This document shows, piece after piece, positions 1-5,932 of a DNA stretch of 5,932 nucleotides. The DNA is taken from NCBI GenBank assembly GCA_947174825.1, contig CAMWKN010000123.1, positions 1-5,932 of the forward strand. The letters are read 5' to 3'. Position 1 is the first letter of the stretch, and every line of letters starts with the position of its first letter. Under the pieces are notes generated by a model. That model was given only the letters and a program-made list of their open reading frames with translations, was not told the DNA's origin and ran no database searches. The translations under genes and the position numbers were made by a program. This stretch comes from an uncultured Clostridium sp. GTDB taxonomy: Bacteria > Bacillota_A > Clostridia > Lachnospirales > Lachnospiraceae.

Positions 1-702
1 CTCCGCAAGCGTGCCGAAGCCCTTGTATCAATGGCGGACAAAATTACTACAGAATTTCTCTCTCTGGATGATGTATTAGGTGGTGAAATCTATTTTGGTT
101 TGGCAGAATCCTATCAAATCAGACATCTTGCCGCTGAGATTAAGGCACTCAAAAATACCTATCCTGACCTACGATATCACATCACCAGCGGAGACACAGA
201 ACAGGTGACAGAAAAACTAGATAAAGGTGTCATTGACTTTGCTGTACTGGCAGAGGAACCAAGTACAGATAAATACCATTATCTGACATTTCCAAAAGCG
301 GATTTATGGGGTGTCGTCATGCCTGAAAAATGCCCTCTTGCAGGGAAAAAGTCTGTTTCTGTCGATGATTTGACCGGACTTCCTCTATTCTGTTCAGAAC
401 AAGGCTGGTCTAAAGACATTCCCAAATGGTGCGGAGAAAAAATGGACAATCTACATCTGGAAGGCTCTTTCCGACTGTCCTATAATGGCTCTCTTTTTGT
501 CAAAGAAGGGCTGGGGTATCTTTTGACCTTTGAACACCTGATTGATACAAGTCCCGACAGCGGTCTGGTATTTCGTCCTCTCACACCCAGACTTGAAACA
601 AAACTATATTTTATTTGGAAAAAATACCAGGTATTTACTCCTATTGCAGAAAAAATGCTTGAGAAATTAAAAGAGCATTTTTCGCTTTGCTCTACTGATT
701 AA
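1..702 (+). CDS. LysR-family transcriptional regulator, 5'-truncated by the window edge
   Basis: The reading frame is open from base 1, so the apparent ATG at 31 is an internal methionine and the gene starts upstream. About 233 residues remain. A full LysR regulator is near 300, so roughly 65 N-terminal residues carrying the winged helix-turn-helix are missing. The first visible residues (LRKRAEALVSMADKI) fit the linker helix. From about residue 25 the text fits the periplasmic-binding-protein-like effector domain: GGEIYFGLAES opens the first beta strand, then LDKGVIDFAVLAE, LWGVVMPEKCPLAGK and a C-terminal VKEGLGYLLTFEHL segment match the usual LysR order. The effector is unknown. It converges on the gene that follows, so nothing here shows that it controls the - strand operon. 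LysR proteins normally regulate a divergent neighbour, which would lie left of the window. Confidence 0.88.
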   Translation, partial: LRKRAEALVSMADKITTEFLSLDDVLGGEIYFGLAESYQIRHLAAEIKALKNTYPDLRYHITSGDTEQVTEKLDKGVIDFAVLAEEPSTDKYHYLTFPKADLWGVVMPEKCPLAGKKSVSVDDLTGLPLFCSEQGWSKDIPKWCGEKMDNLHLEGSFRLSYNGSLFVKEGLGYLLTFEHLIDTSPDSGLVFRPLTPRLETKLYFIWKKYQVFTPIAEKMLEKLKEHFSLCSTD

Positions 703-782
703 CAAGCTGTATATAGACTATTCCATTTATTATATTCAAGTTCAGTAAGAGGATTATCCCAAAGCTCTATCCTTGTTTGCCA
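699..782 (-). pseudogene. possible C-terminal remnant of a lost gene
   Basis: On the - strand a 27-codon open stretch runs from a TGG just after an in-frame TAG (783-785) to a TAA at 699-701. That TAA overlaps the stop of the LysR gene on the other strand. The peptide is protein-like in composition, with RIELWDNPLTELEYNKW and three tryptophans, unlike random AT-rich intergenic translation. It has no start codon or ribosome binding site of its own. A second frame, open upstream of it (about 761-848), could be the other half of a frameshifted gene, but I cannot identify a family for either piece. It may be chance. Confidence 0.25.
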
Positions 783-851
783 CTATTAAAAAATGTGCAT
801 TCACTACATCTATATTACAGCAATCATCATTACTCCCATACCTCTAATTCA

Positions 852-1727
852 TCAACCTTCCTTTTCAACCTCTTTTATATAATAATCTAATAAATCATAG
901 ATCCAATCTTTCAACACCGAAAATCGAAACCCCAATCCTTCAGCAACCTCAGTATTAATGCTATATTCTGGTTCTCCATTATAAGGTGCTTCTTCTCCAG
1001 ATGCTGACAAAGAGGCTGCCTTGCCTGTTTTCTGCTCCACATATTGAAGAATTTCTTTTAGGGAAATCGTCCCATATGAGCTGCCATTTATCGCGCCCGT
1101 AAAATCTTTATCCACCAAATATGCAAGAAACTTTCCTGCTTCATCCGAACGAATATATCCCATCTGACAATCTATGTTATCAATACACATTGGAATCTCT
1201 TTCATAGTATGTTCTACATAAAATCGCAACCTCTTTGTATAATCATCCATACCTACTGCAAATGGGTAACGGACAGCAATCCATTTTTTACTACTGTACT
1301 CCTGCCATAGAGCACACTCTGCCTGACGTTTAATTTCTTCATATGGATAATCAAATCTGGTACACCATTCCATTTTTCTGTGAATACCATCAAAATCTGC
1401 TTCTTTGGTATTTATATGTTTAGGTTCATACACCGATGTGCTGGACATATAAATATATTTTTCAAAATTTATTGCTTCCATAGCATATTTAATATCATTG
1501 GAGCAGTATGCAATTTTATCAATAACCACATCATAATGCTGCCCTTCAAATGCCTTTTTCATGTTGTCTACATCAGTTCTCTCGACTATTATTCTCTCTA
1601 CTTTATCACCAAAGTCGTCCTCGGCATTTCCTCTGGTCGCTATAGTTACATCATGTCCTTTGGCAAGTAATTCCCTTACCATAGGTATTCCAAAATATCT
1701 TGTACCGCCTAATACTAAAATTCGCAT
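852..1727 (-). CDS. NAD-dependent epimerase/dehydratase family protein (extended SDR)
   Basis: A 291-residue Rossmann-fold protein of usual length for atypical extended SDR enzymes. Residues 1-13 contain the dinucleotide-binding motif as LGGTRYFG, the GGTR variant in which the middle glycine of GxxGxxG is replaced. YMSSTSVYEP (93-102) is the strand carrying the catalytic Ser/Thr, and Y129-x3-K133 gives the catalytic pair. The C-terminal half (KEILQYVEQKTGK and following) is the variable substrate domain. The sugar or other substrate cannot be told from sequence. An ATG nine bases upstream (1736) directly abuts the GGAGG at 1737-1741, leaving no spacing. The ATG at 1727 has a 9-base gap and places the Rossmann strand at the N-terminus, so I chose it. 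It lies on the same strand as the five-gene operon but has its own promoter, and its DNA is visibly more AT-rich than the operon. I therefore treat it as a separate unit. Confidence 0.87.
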   Translation of the reverse strand: MRILVLGGTRYFGIPMVRELLAKGHDVTIATRGNAEDDFGDKVERIIVERTDVDNMKKAFEGQHYDVVIDKIAYCSNDIKYAMEAINFEKYIYMSSTSVYEPKHINTKEADFDGIHRKMEWCTRFDYPYEEIKRQAECALWQEYSSKKWIAVRYPFAVGMDDYTKRLRFYVEHTMKEIPMCIDNIDCQMGYIRSDEAGKFLAYLVDKDFTGAINGSSYGTISLKEILQYVEQKTGKAASLSASGEEAPYNGEPEYSINTEVAEGLGFRFSVLKDWIYDLLDYYIKEVEKEG

Positions 1728-1736
1728 TCTGCACAT

Positions 1737-1741
1737 CCTCC
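1737..1741 (-). promoter_or_regulatory. ribosome binding site that decides the epimerase start
   Basis: GGAGG on the - strand lies 9 bases before the ATG at 1727 and 0 bases before the ATG at 1736. Only the downstream ATG is usable by normal Shine-Dalgarno spacing. Confidence 0.75.
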
Positions 1742-1788
1742 ATTATGCTTTTTACATCAAAAAAAATCTTCCTTGTATTTATATTTCA

Positions 1789-1816
1789 ATTTTACTATGT
1801 TAAAATATATTGTCAA
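1789..1816 (-). promoter_or_regulatory. sigma-A type promoter for the epimerase gene
   Basis: On the - strand a perfect -35 box TTGACA (1811-1816) is followed after 16 bases by TAAAAT (1789-1794), one mismatch from the TATAAT -10 consensus. Transcription would start near 1782, leaving a leader of about 55 bases before the ATG at 1727. It lies in the gap after the DUF5131 gene and supports independent expression of the epimerase. Confidence 0.65.
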
Positions 1817-1861
1817 CTAGCACTAAGGCTTAAAATGAATTATAACAAAAACTGTTGGAAA

Positions 1862-2737
1862 TTATGTCTCACATCTTCCACAATCTGAACAGCCATTGCA
1901 AATCAGTCTGCTCCCACAACATTCGCAGTTCTTCCGGTAATGTGGCACATATAATTCCATTTCCGGTATTTCCAGTCCCAAGGGATTGGTCAATTTCCAC
2001 TCCATCGCTTTGCCAACATAATTCATTCCAGATCGGTATGCCATTTCACTCTGTACCTGCTTTTGGGGCATATGGTATCGCTTTCCATCTTTTATAAACA
2101 CAGTACCTGTTTCAATAAAACAAAACGTAACATGATGCTCCACACATTCCGAACGCAGTTTTTTTACCCAGTCAAAACTACATGGTCTGGCACCATCATA
2201 ATTTTCTCCGCCACAAATCACCTGTTCAATCTGTCCACTGGCAAGATATTTGTCTATACTGACAGGACCAATAAATGGGGCGCACATGATCCCCTTATGC
2301 CTAAATGGAAGTTGCAGTAAAATAGGGATGCGTTCCTCTGCCCGACACTGGTTTTCACAGGTAACATTGAACATAATATTTTCCCAACCATCCCCCCAAT
2401 CCTGTGGCAGACAATCCGCTACACGCTGAGGACGCTTTGTCAGCAAAAAGAATTTTACATCCGGACGCTGTCGCATAATCTCCCACGCCTCATCTCTCCA
2501 TTCATCCGCTTCCTCCAAAAAGAAATCAGATGTCATGCAGACACGAATCATTTCTCCACTCTGGATTTTATATCTGCCATCTCTGTACTTCTGTAACGGA
2601 TAGGTAAATCCATCTTTAGTTTTATATATGTCAGCTCCGTCACGATTCCGTACACGGTCAAGAAAATACATATAGCAGTTTTCGCATCCTTCGCTGCACT
2701 TTACGCATCCATGCCATGGATTCCAAATATCATGCAT
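1862..2737 (-). CDS. DUF5131 (phage Gp37/Gp68-type) protein with radical-SAM-like cysteine motif
   Basis: A 291-residue protein beginning MHDIWNPWHGC, the typical opening of the DUF5131 family. Residues C14-x3-C18-x2-C21 form CxxxCxxC, the pattern that binds the [4Fe-4S] cluster in radical SAM enzymes, with one more cysteine at C11. Later family signatures are visible in order: TSDFF, FFLLTKRP, NVTCENQCRAEERIPILLQLP, the GPVSI segment, VICGGENYDGARPCSFDWV and FCFIETG. The last 22 residues form an unusual tail with seven cysteines. The function is not established; despite the phage name in databases, no phage genes are nearby. The ATG at 2758 would overlap the sirtuin gene but lacks a site; the ATG at 2737 follows GGAGG by 6 bases and gives the family N-terminus. 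It is the last gene of the operon, 13 bases after the sirtuin stop. A link to ADP-ribosylation is inferred from position only. Confidence 0.85.
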   Translation of the reverse strand: MHDIWNPWHGCVKCSEGCENCYMYFLDRVRNRDGADIYKTKDGFTYPLQKYRDGRYKIQSGEMIRVCMTSDFFLEEADEWRDEAWEIMRQRPDVKFFLLTKRPQRVADCLPQDWGDGWENIMFNVTCENQCRAEERIPILLQLPFRHKGIMCAPFIGPVSIDKYLASGQIEQVICGGENYDGARPCSFDWVKKLRSECVEHHVTFCFIETGTVFIKDGKRYHMPQKQVQSEMAYRSGMNYVGKAMEWKLTNPLGLEIPEMELYVPHYRKNCECCGSRLICNGCSDCGRCET

Positions 2738-2743
2738 GGGACA

Positions 2744-2748
2744 CCTCC
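2744..2748 (-). promoter_or_regulatory. ribosome binding site that decides the DUF5131 start
   Basis: GGAGG on the - strand, 6 bases before the ATG at 2737, lies just after the sirtuin stop codon (2751-2753). It is downstream of the alternative ATG at 2758 and therefore cannot serve that start. Confidence 0.8.
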
Positions 2749-2750
2749 AC

Positions 2751-3623
2751 TCATTCAATCAGATCTGACAGGACATTACCAATATCCCCATCCACACAGA
2801 TTGACTGACTCTCGATTTCCTCCGGACAAACCGCCTCGCCATAATTGATGCAGGCGTATGTTGCCTGTCTGTTTTCTGCTGTCATTTGCCAAAACGGGTA
2901 TTTGATAATGCCCGGCGTATTATACCCCACCCCAAGTTCCAAAAACAATACTTTCCCGTCTTTTCTTGTCCGCAGAAAATCATGATACCTTTCTGCTGCC
3001 AGATGCCATCCCTCGTCCTCAACAAAAGTATCATCTGCACGCAGATTCATACTCAGCGGTTTCCCACAGTGTGGGCATATCGGTAGAAGTGCGGAGGGAA
3101 TACGCATATCTTTTTGCTGCTCCATCATCTGACGGACAGCTTCCTCATTATCATAGGTTTCATTACAACATGGCTCACTACACTGAAACAGTCCGTAATC
3201 CCCCTGGGTATAAAACAGCCTTTTCTTGTCAAATCCTGCCTTCTGGAAGCAGTGGTCTACATTGGTTGTAAGCACAAAATAATCTTTATCTTTTACTATT
3301 TCAAAAAGATTCTGATAAACAGGTTTTGGAGCATCCATATAACGGTTGACAGTAATATTCCGGCTCCAGAATGCCCAATGTTCCTCCAGCGTGTCATATG
3401 GATAGAAACCACCTGCATACATATCGTGAAACCCATATTTCTCCTCAAAATCTGAAAAATACTTTCTGAACCGTTCCCCACTGTAAGTAAATCCTGCCGA
3501 GGTAGAAAGTCCCGCACCAGCTCCTATTACAATACTGTCTGCTGCTTCCAGTTTGTCTTTCAGAACTTCAATTTTATCTGAGTAATTCCCTGTAGATTTG
3601 GTAATCGACATCCTTGAAAACAT
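2751..3623 (-). CDS. class M sirtuin (SirTM), predicted protein ADP-ribosyltransferase
   Basis: A 290-residue Sir2-fold protein. GAGAGLSTSAG (34-44) is the NAD-binding loop, TTNVD (119-123) matches the sirtuin TxNxD motif, and C148/C152 or C153 together with CPHC near residue 185 are the likely structural zinc cysteines. The canonical catalytic HG is QG here: Q140 in FYTQGDYG. An Asn/Gln pair (N121, Q140) in place of the deacetylase Asn/His is the mark of the SirTM class, which was reported to transfer ADP-ribose from NAD+ to protein rather than deacylate. Database labels such as NAD-dependent deacetylase are thus probably wrong. The gene starts 50 bases inside the macrodomain gene in another frame, with GGAGGTGA 6 bases before its ATG. 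Its partner macrodomain would reverse the mark. The target is not visible; known SirTMs modify a lipoylated GcvH-L protein, absent here. Confidence 0.9.
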   Translation of the reverse strand: MFSRMSITKSTGNYSDKIEVLKDKLEAADSIVIGAGAGLSTSAGFTYSGERFRKYFSDFEEKYGFHDMYAGGFYPYDTLEEHWAFWSRNITVNRYMDAPKPVYQNLFEIVKDKDYFVLTTNVDHCFQKAGFDKKRLFYTQGDYGLFQCSEPCCNETYDNEEAVRQMMEQQKDMRIPSALLPICPHCGKPLSMNLRADDTFVEDEGWHLAAERYHDFLRTRKDGKVLFLELGVGYNTPGIIKYPFWQMTAENRQATYACINYGEAVCPEEIESQSICVDGDIGNVLSDLIE

Positions 3624-4347
3624 TAAAAATCACCTCCATATCACTATTTTCCTGCTCCTTGTAACGCCTTACTGTCTGCACCGCAATTTCTGCCGCCTCA
3701 TCATTTGGGAAATGAAACTCCCCTGTTGAAATACAACAGAATGCTATACTTTTCACTCCCCTCTGCTTAGCAAGCTCCAAACAAGACTGGTAGCAGGGAG
3801 CCAAAAGTTCTCTGTCTCTTTGTGTCACTTCGCCGGAAACAATTGGTCCAACAGTATGCAGAACATATTTGCAAGGAAGATTGTACGCAGATGTAATTTT
3901 CGCTTTCCCCGTTTCCTCTTCTTTCCCCTGTTTCCTCATTTGTTCTGCACATTCCATGCGCAACTGCACTCCGGCAAATGTGTGGATGCAGTTATCAATG
4001 CATTTATGACAGGGAACATAACAGCCAGTCATTCCACTGTTTGCGGCATTAACAATCGCATCACAACGCAGGGTAGTAATATCCCCCTGCCATAAATAAA
4101 TTCCCTCCGATACCGGCTCCAAATCCTCACAATCCGTAATCCCATTTTCAGCAATTTCCTCTCGGAGATATTCGTCCTGTATACTTAAAAATTCATGAGA
4201 AATATCTTTTGGCATACGGATATTAAATAGGGAACGCAATAGCATTTTCTGCTCCTCCCTATCCGCCGGAATACGCATGTCAGCATATCTCTCCTGTTCT
4301 GAAAGTAATCTTTGAATCAAAAAAACACGTCTCTCTGCCTGTGTCAT
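3574..4347 (-). CDS. zinc-containing macrodomain protein-ADP-ribose hydrolase
   Basis: A 257-residue protein with an N-terminal helical extension (about 1-80) and a macrodomain (about 83-257). QGDIT (87-91), AIVNAANSGMTG (97-108) and ISTGEFHFPND (206-216) are the ADP-ribose-binding loops, and YVLHTVGP (161-168) is the core strand. GCYVPCHKCIDNCIHTFAG (108-126) carries the Cys/His cluster (C109, C113, H114, C116) that marks the zinc-dependent macrodomains found beside SirTM sirtuins. Those enzymes remove ADP-ribose from the protein target modified by the sirtuin. The start follows the stop of the flavin/ferredoxin gene with one base between (TAATATG) and has AAAGGA about 9 bases upstream, implying translational coupling. 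The C-terminus (VFKDVDYQIYRELL) looks native, so the overlap with SirTM is real and not a frameshift. The exact zinc ligands are inferred from the family. Confidence 0.92.
   Translation of the reverse strand: MTQAERRVFLIQRLLSEQERYADMRIPADREEQKMLLRSLFNIRMPKDISHEFLSIQDEYLREEIAENGITDCEDLEPVSEGIYLWQGDITTLRCDAIVNAANSGMTGCYVPCHKCIDNCIHTFAGVQLRMECAEQMRKQGKEEETGKAKITSAYNLPCKYVLHTVGPIVSGEVTQRDRELLAPCYQSCLELAKQRGVKSIAFCCISTGEFHFPNDEAAEIAVQTVRRYKEQENSDMEVIFNVFKDVDYQIYRELLR
3630..3637 (-). promoter_or_regulatory. strong ribosome binding site for SirTM inside the macrodomain gene
   Basis: GGAGGTGA on the - strand, a near-perfect match to the 16S rRNA 3' end, sits 6 bases before the ATG at 3623 while still inside the coding sequence of the upstream macrodomain. 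It settles the start at 3623 rather than the later ATG at 3611, which has poor spacing from AAGG. Confidence 0.8.
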
Positions 4348-4348
4348 A

Positions 4349-4966
4349 TTATCCTATCCTTTCTACCGCCTTTACCGGACATACTTCATGGCAGTTGCCA
4401 CAATGAAGGCAATGCTCCTGTTCTATTTTATATGGACTTCCCTTTTTAATACAACGCTGCGGACAATTCTTCACACAATTCCCGCATCCAACACAAGCGT
4501 CCGTAATCTGATAGCCTTTAGAGGAAATATGTCCTTTACCAATCGTGTAACTTTCCCTGAAAATAGGATTGACTCCAAGATGAAAATACTCAATTTCCGC
4601 ATCCTTAATCTGAAAAACAATGCCAGCTAATTTCCGGGTGTCCTCTGGATATACATTGATAAGATACGGCTGCTCATCAAATATGGTATCAATTAGGTGT
4701 TCCTGATTCTCTTCCGCCACAGGTTTCGCCTTTGCAGAAAGGCGTATCATTTCCTTATATTTTGTGTAAGCAAGTATCTGTACACGTCCATCCGCCAACA
4801 GTTCCTTACAAAAATTCTTGCCTTTGGCTGTAAAAAAATACAGGGCATCCGGTTCATAGTGTATCGCGCTAATATTGCGAATCTGCGGATTCCCATATTC
4901 ATCTACCGTAGCAAAAGCCAGCACACCTACATACTGTAGTTTCTGTAAACAAGTTTTTGCATCCAT
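4349..4966 (-). CDS. FMN split-barrel protein fused to 2[4Fe-4S] ferredoxin domain
   Basis: A 205-residue two-domain protein. Residues 1-135 resemble the pyridoxamine-phosphate-oxidase-like FMN-binding split barrel (GVLAFATVDEYGNPQIRNIS, LYFFTAKGKNFCKEL, VQILAYTKYKEMIRLSAKA). Residues 155-205 hold two ferredoxin motifs: C158-x2-C161-x2-C164-x3-C168-P and C186-x2-C189-x2-C192-x3-C196-P, enough for two [4Fe-4S] clusters. It is a cytosolic redox protein that could pass electrons between a flavin and low-potential partners; the substrate is unknown. The in-frame ATG at 5029 would place 21 unrelated residues before the barrel and overlap the MDR gene. The ATG at 4966 has GGAGG 7 bases upstream and matches the usual start of this family. 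It overlaps the MDR stop by one base (TAATG). Its place directly before the macrodomain and SirTM makes it a candidate redox partner for DUF5131 or a target of the modification, by inference only. Confidence 0.88.
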   Translation of the reverse strand: MDAKTCLQKLQYVGVLAFATVDEYGNPQIRNISAIHYEPDALYFFTAKGKNFCKELLADGRVQILAYTKYKEMIRLSAKAKPVAEENQEHLIDTIFDEQPYLINVYPEDTRKLAGIVFQIKDAEIEYFHLGVNPIFRESYTIGKGHISSKGYQITDACVGCGNCVKNCPQRCIKKGSPYKIEQEHCLHCGNCHEVCPVKAVERIG

Positions 4967-5922
4967 TATAATTCCTCCATTCTTACCACAATCTTTCCAT
5001 TCACTTTCCCACTGTCCAAAGCCATACACGCCTCTTTTATCTCAGAAAAATTAAACTCTGCTCCCACACAAGGGCACAAATGATTTTCACTGAGAAAAGA
5101 AAAAATATTATTCATCACTTCCTGCGTCGGAGCATTACTATAAAACCCGGTGAGATAAACACTATTTGGTATAAATTTTATCGGATCAAACCCATTTAAG
5201 GCATAGACCCCGCCAAGAATACCGGTCTGGCAGACAATTCCGCCCTTTTCCATACAATGCAACGTATCATGAAGCGTTTTAGGTCCCACCAGCTCCAAGG
5301 CTTTTGTCACACCAGATAGCTGCCCTTGCAGTTTTCCGGTATCTAATACCGCCTCATCTGCTGTCTTCAGCAAAGGCAGCTTGCTTTCTTTATGAGTAGT
5401 GGCAATCACTTTACTTCCGACTGCCTTTGCCATCTGTATTGCCGCATAGCCCAGTGCACAAGTAGCTCCACGTACCAGCAAAATATCTTCCCTTGTCAGA
5501 TGCAGACATTCAAACAAAGAACCCCATGCAGTAAAATAGGTTTCCGGAACCGCTGCCAGCTCTTTCCAGGAAAGACTGGTATCTACTCCAAAAACATGAT
5601 GTACCGGGAGCAGGGCATATTCTGCATAGCTGCCATGAAAACTGCGTCCCATACCTCCCATTAATGCCACCACTTTCTGTCCCTTTTGAAAATGACTGTC
5701 AGAAGGATGAACAATTCCCCCCACACATTCAATACCAGGAATAATAGGTTTCTGAATATACTCATTTTCTATCTCATGCAGACGTAAAATCCTCTCAGAA
5801 TGGTTCATTCCAAATGCCTTTACCTTAACAAGAACCCATCCCGGTCTTACTTCTGGAATATCGACTTCTGATAACATAACCTGCTCGGCTGGGGTAACGC
5901 CATTAAGAACAAGCGCTTTCAT
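4966..5922 (-). CDS. zinc-independent MDR oxidoreductase (quinone oxidoreductase-like)
   Basis: A 318-residue medium-chain dehydrogenase/reductase. The N-terminal GroES-like domain shows PGWVLVKVKAFGMNHSE and IIPGIECVGGIV; the Rossmann domain shows LVRGATCALGYAAIQMAKAVGSKVIATT (about 148-175 region), the NAD(P)H-binding turn. The zinc-ligand cysteine and the four-cysteine structural lobe of zinc alcohol dehydrogenases are absent, and FGMNHSE has the N/E pattern of the quinone oxidoreductase branch. It likely reduces an enone or quinone with NAD(P)H in the cytosol; the substrate is unknown. The N-terminus MKALVL is normal for the family, so 5922 is the right start, although its Shine-Dalgarno (GAGGG, 5925-5929) has only 2 bases of spacing. 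It is the first visible gene of the operon. The promoter lies beyond 5932, so another upstream gene cannot be excluded. Confidence 0.88.
   Translation of the reverse strand: MKALVLNGVTPAEQVMLSEVDIPEVRPGWVLVKVKAFGMNHSERILRLHEIENEYIQKPIIPGIECVGGIVHPSDSHFQKGQKVVALMGGMGRSFHGSYAEYALLPVHHVFGVDTSLSWKELAAVPETYFTAWGSLFECLHLTREDILLVRGATCALGYAAIQMAKAVGSKVIATTHKESKLPLLKTADEAVLDTGKLQGQLSGVTKALELVGPKTLHDTLHCMEKGGIVCQTGILGGVYALNGFDPIKFIPNSVYLTGFYSNAPTQEVMNNIFSFLSENHLCPCVGAEFNFSEIKEACMALDSGKVNGKIVVRMEEL
4974..4978 (-). promoter_or_regulatory. ribosome binding site that decides the flavin/ferredoxin start
   Basis: GGAGG on the - strand, 7 bases before the ATG at 4966, lies within the last codons of the MDR gene. 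It supports the 205-residue product over the 226-residue one beginning at 5029. Confidence 0.8.
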
Positions 5923-5932
5923 ATCCCTCTAC

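Noticed and set aside
751..759. GGATTATCC mini-palindrome as a bidirectional terminator
   Set aside because: The stem is 4 bp with a 1-base loop and no T tract, too weak to be a terminator.
1757..1768. Run of eight A (T on the - strand) as a terminator
   Set aside because: No stable inverted repeat precedes it on the - strand, and it lies in the leader of the epimerase gene, downstream of its promoter.
1862..2737. Prophage region, suggested by the phage Gp37/Gp68 family name
   Set aside because: No integrase, structural, lysis or attachment-site sequence is present; the gene sits in a metabolic-type operon.
2966..3455. Open + strand frames opposite the SirTM gene
   Set aside because: They lie wholly antisense to a well-recognised gene, have no family features and show no ribosome binding site of note.
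3820..4095. Open + strand frame opposite the macrodomain gene
   Set aside because: Antisense shadow; Phe/Cys/His-rich composition with no recognisable domain.
4967..5029. 21-residue N-terminal extension of the flavin/ferredoxin protein
   Set aside because: It overlaps the MDR coding end, is unlike the family, and the ATG at 4966 has the proper GGAGG.

Overview
The window looks like chromosomal DNA of an AT-leaning Gram-positive anaerobe of the Clostridia, most likely Lachnospiraceae. The reasons are strong GGAGG ribosome binding sites, ATG starts, tightly packed genes, an oxygen-sensitive ferredoxin-type enzyme and a class M sirtuin paired with a zinc macrodomain. This placement is inference; no rRNA or other marker is present.

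Layout: bases 1-702 (+ strand) are the 3' part of a LysR-type regulator whose DNA-binding end lies outside the window. Bases 703-851 are a convergent gap with a possible short protein remnant on the - strand. Bases 852-1727 (- strand) encode an NAD-dependent epimerase/dehydratase-like protein with its own promoter at about 1789-1816. Everything from 1862 to 5922 (- strand) reads as one five-gene operon. In transcription order it is: a zinc-independent MDR (quinone oxidoreductase-like) enzyme, an FMN split-barrel protein fused to a 2[4Fe-4S] ferredoxin, a zinc macrodomain ADP-ribose hydrolase, a class M sirtuin (SirTM), and a DUF5131 (phage Gp37/Gp68-type) protein with a radical-SAM-like CxxxCxxC motif and a cysteine-rich tail. 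Junctions are TAATG, TAATATG, a 50-base overlap and a 13-base gap.

The core is a write/erase pair for protein ADP-ribosylation: SirTM would add ADP-ribose and the macrodomain would remove it. In the described staphylococcal and streptococcal operons this pair sits with a lipoyl carrier (GcvH-L) and a lipoate ligase. Neither is visible here. The partners are instead three redox-type proteins (MDR, flavin/ferredoxin, radical-SAM-like DUF5131). This suggests a variant of the system with a different target or a redox/radical chemistry role, and it is the main point of interest.

Three genes have longer in-frame ATG starts that I reject in favour of downstream ATGs with properly spaced GGAGG sites. 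No tRNA, rRNA, CRISPR array, insertion sequence or phage structural gene was seen.
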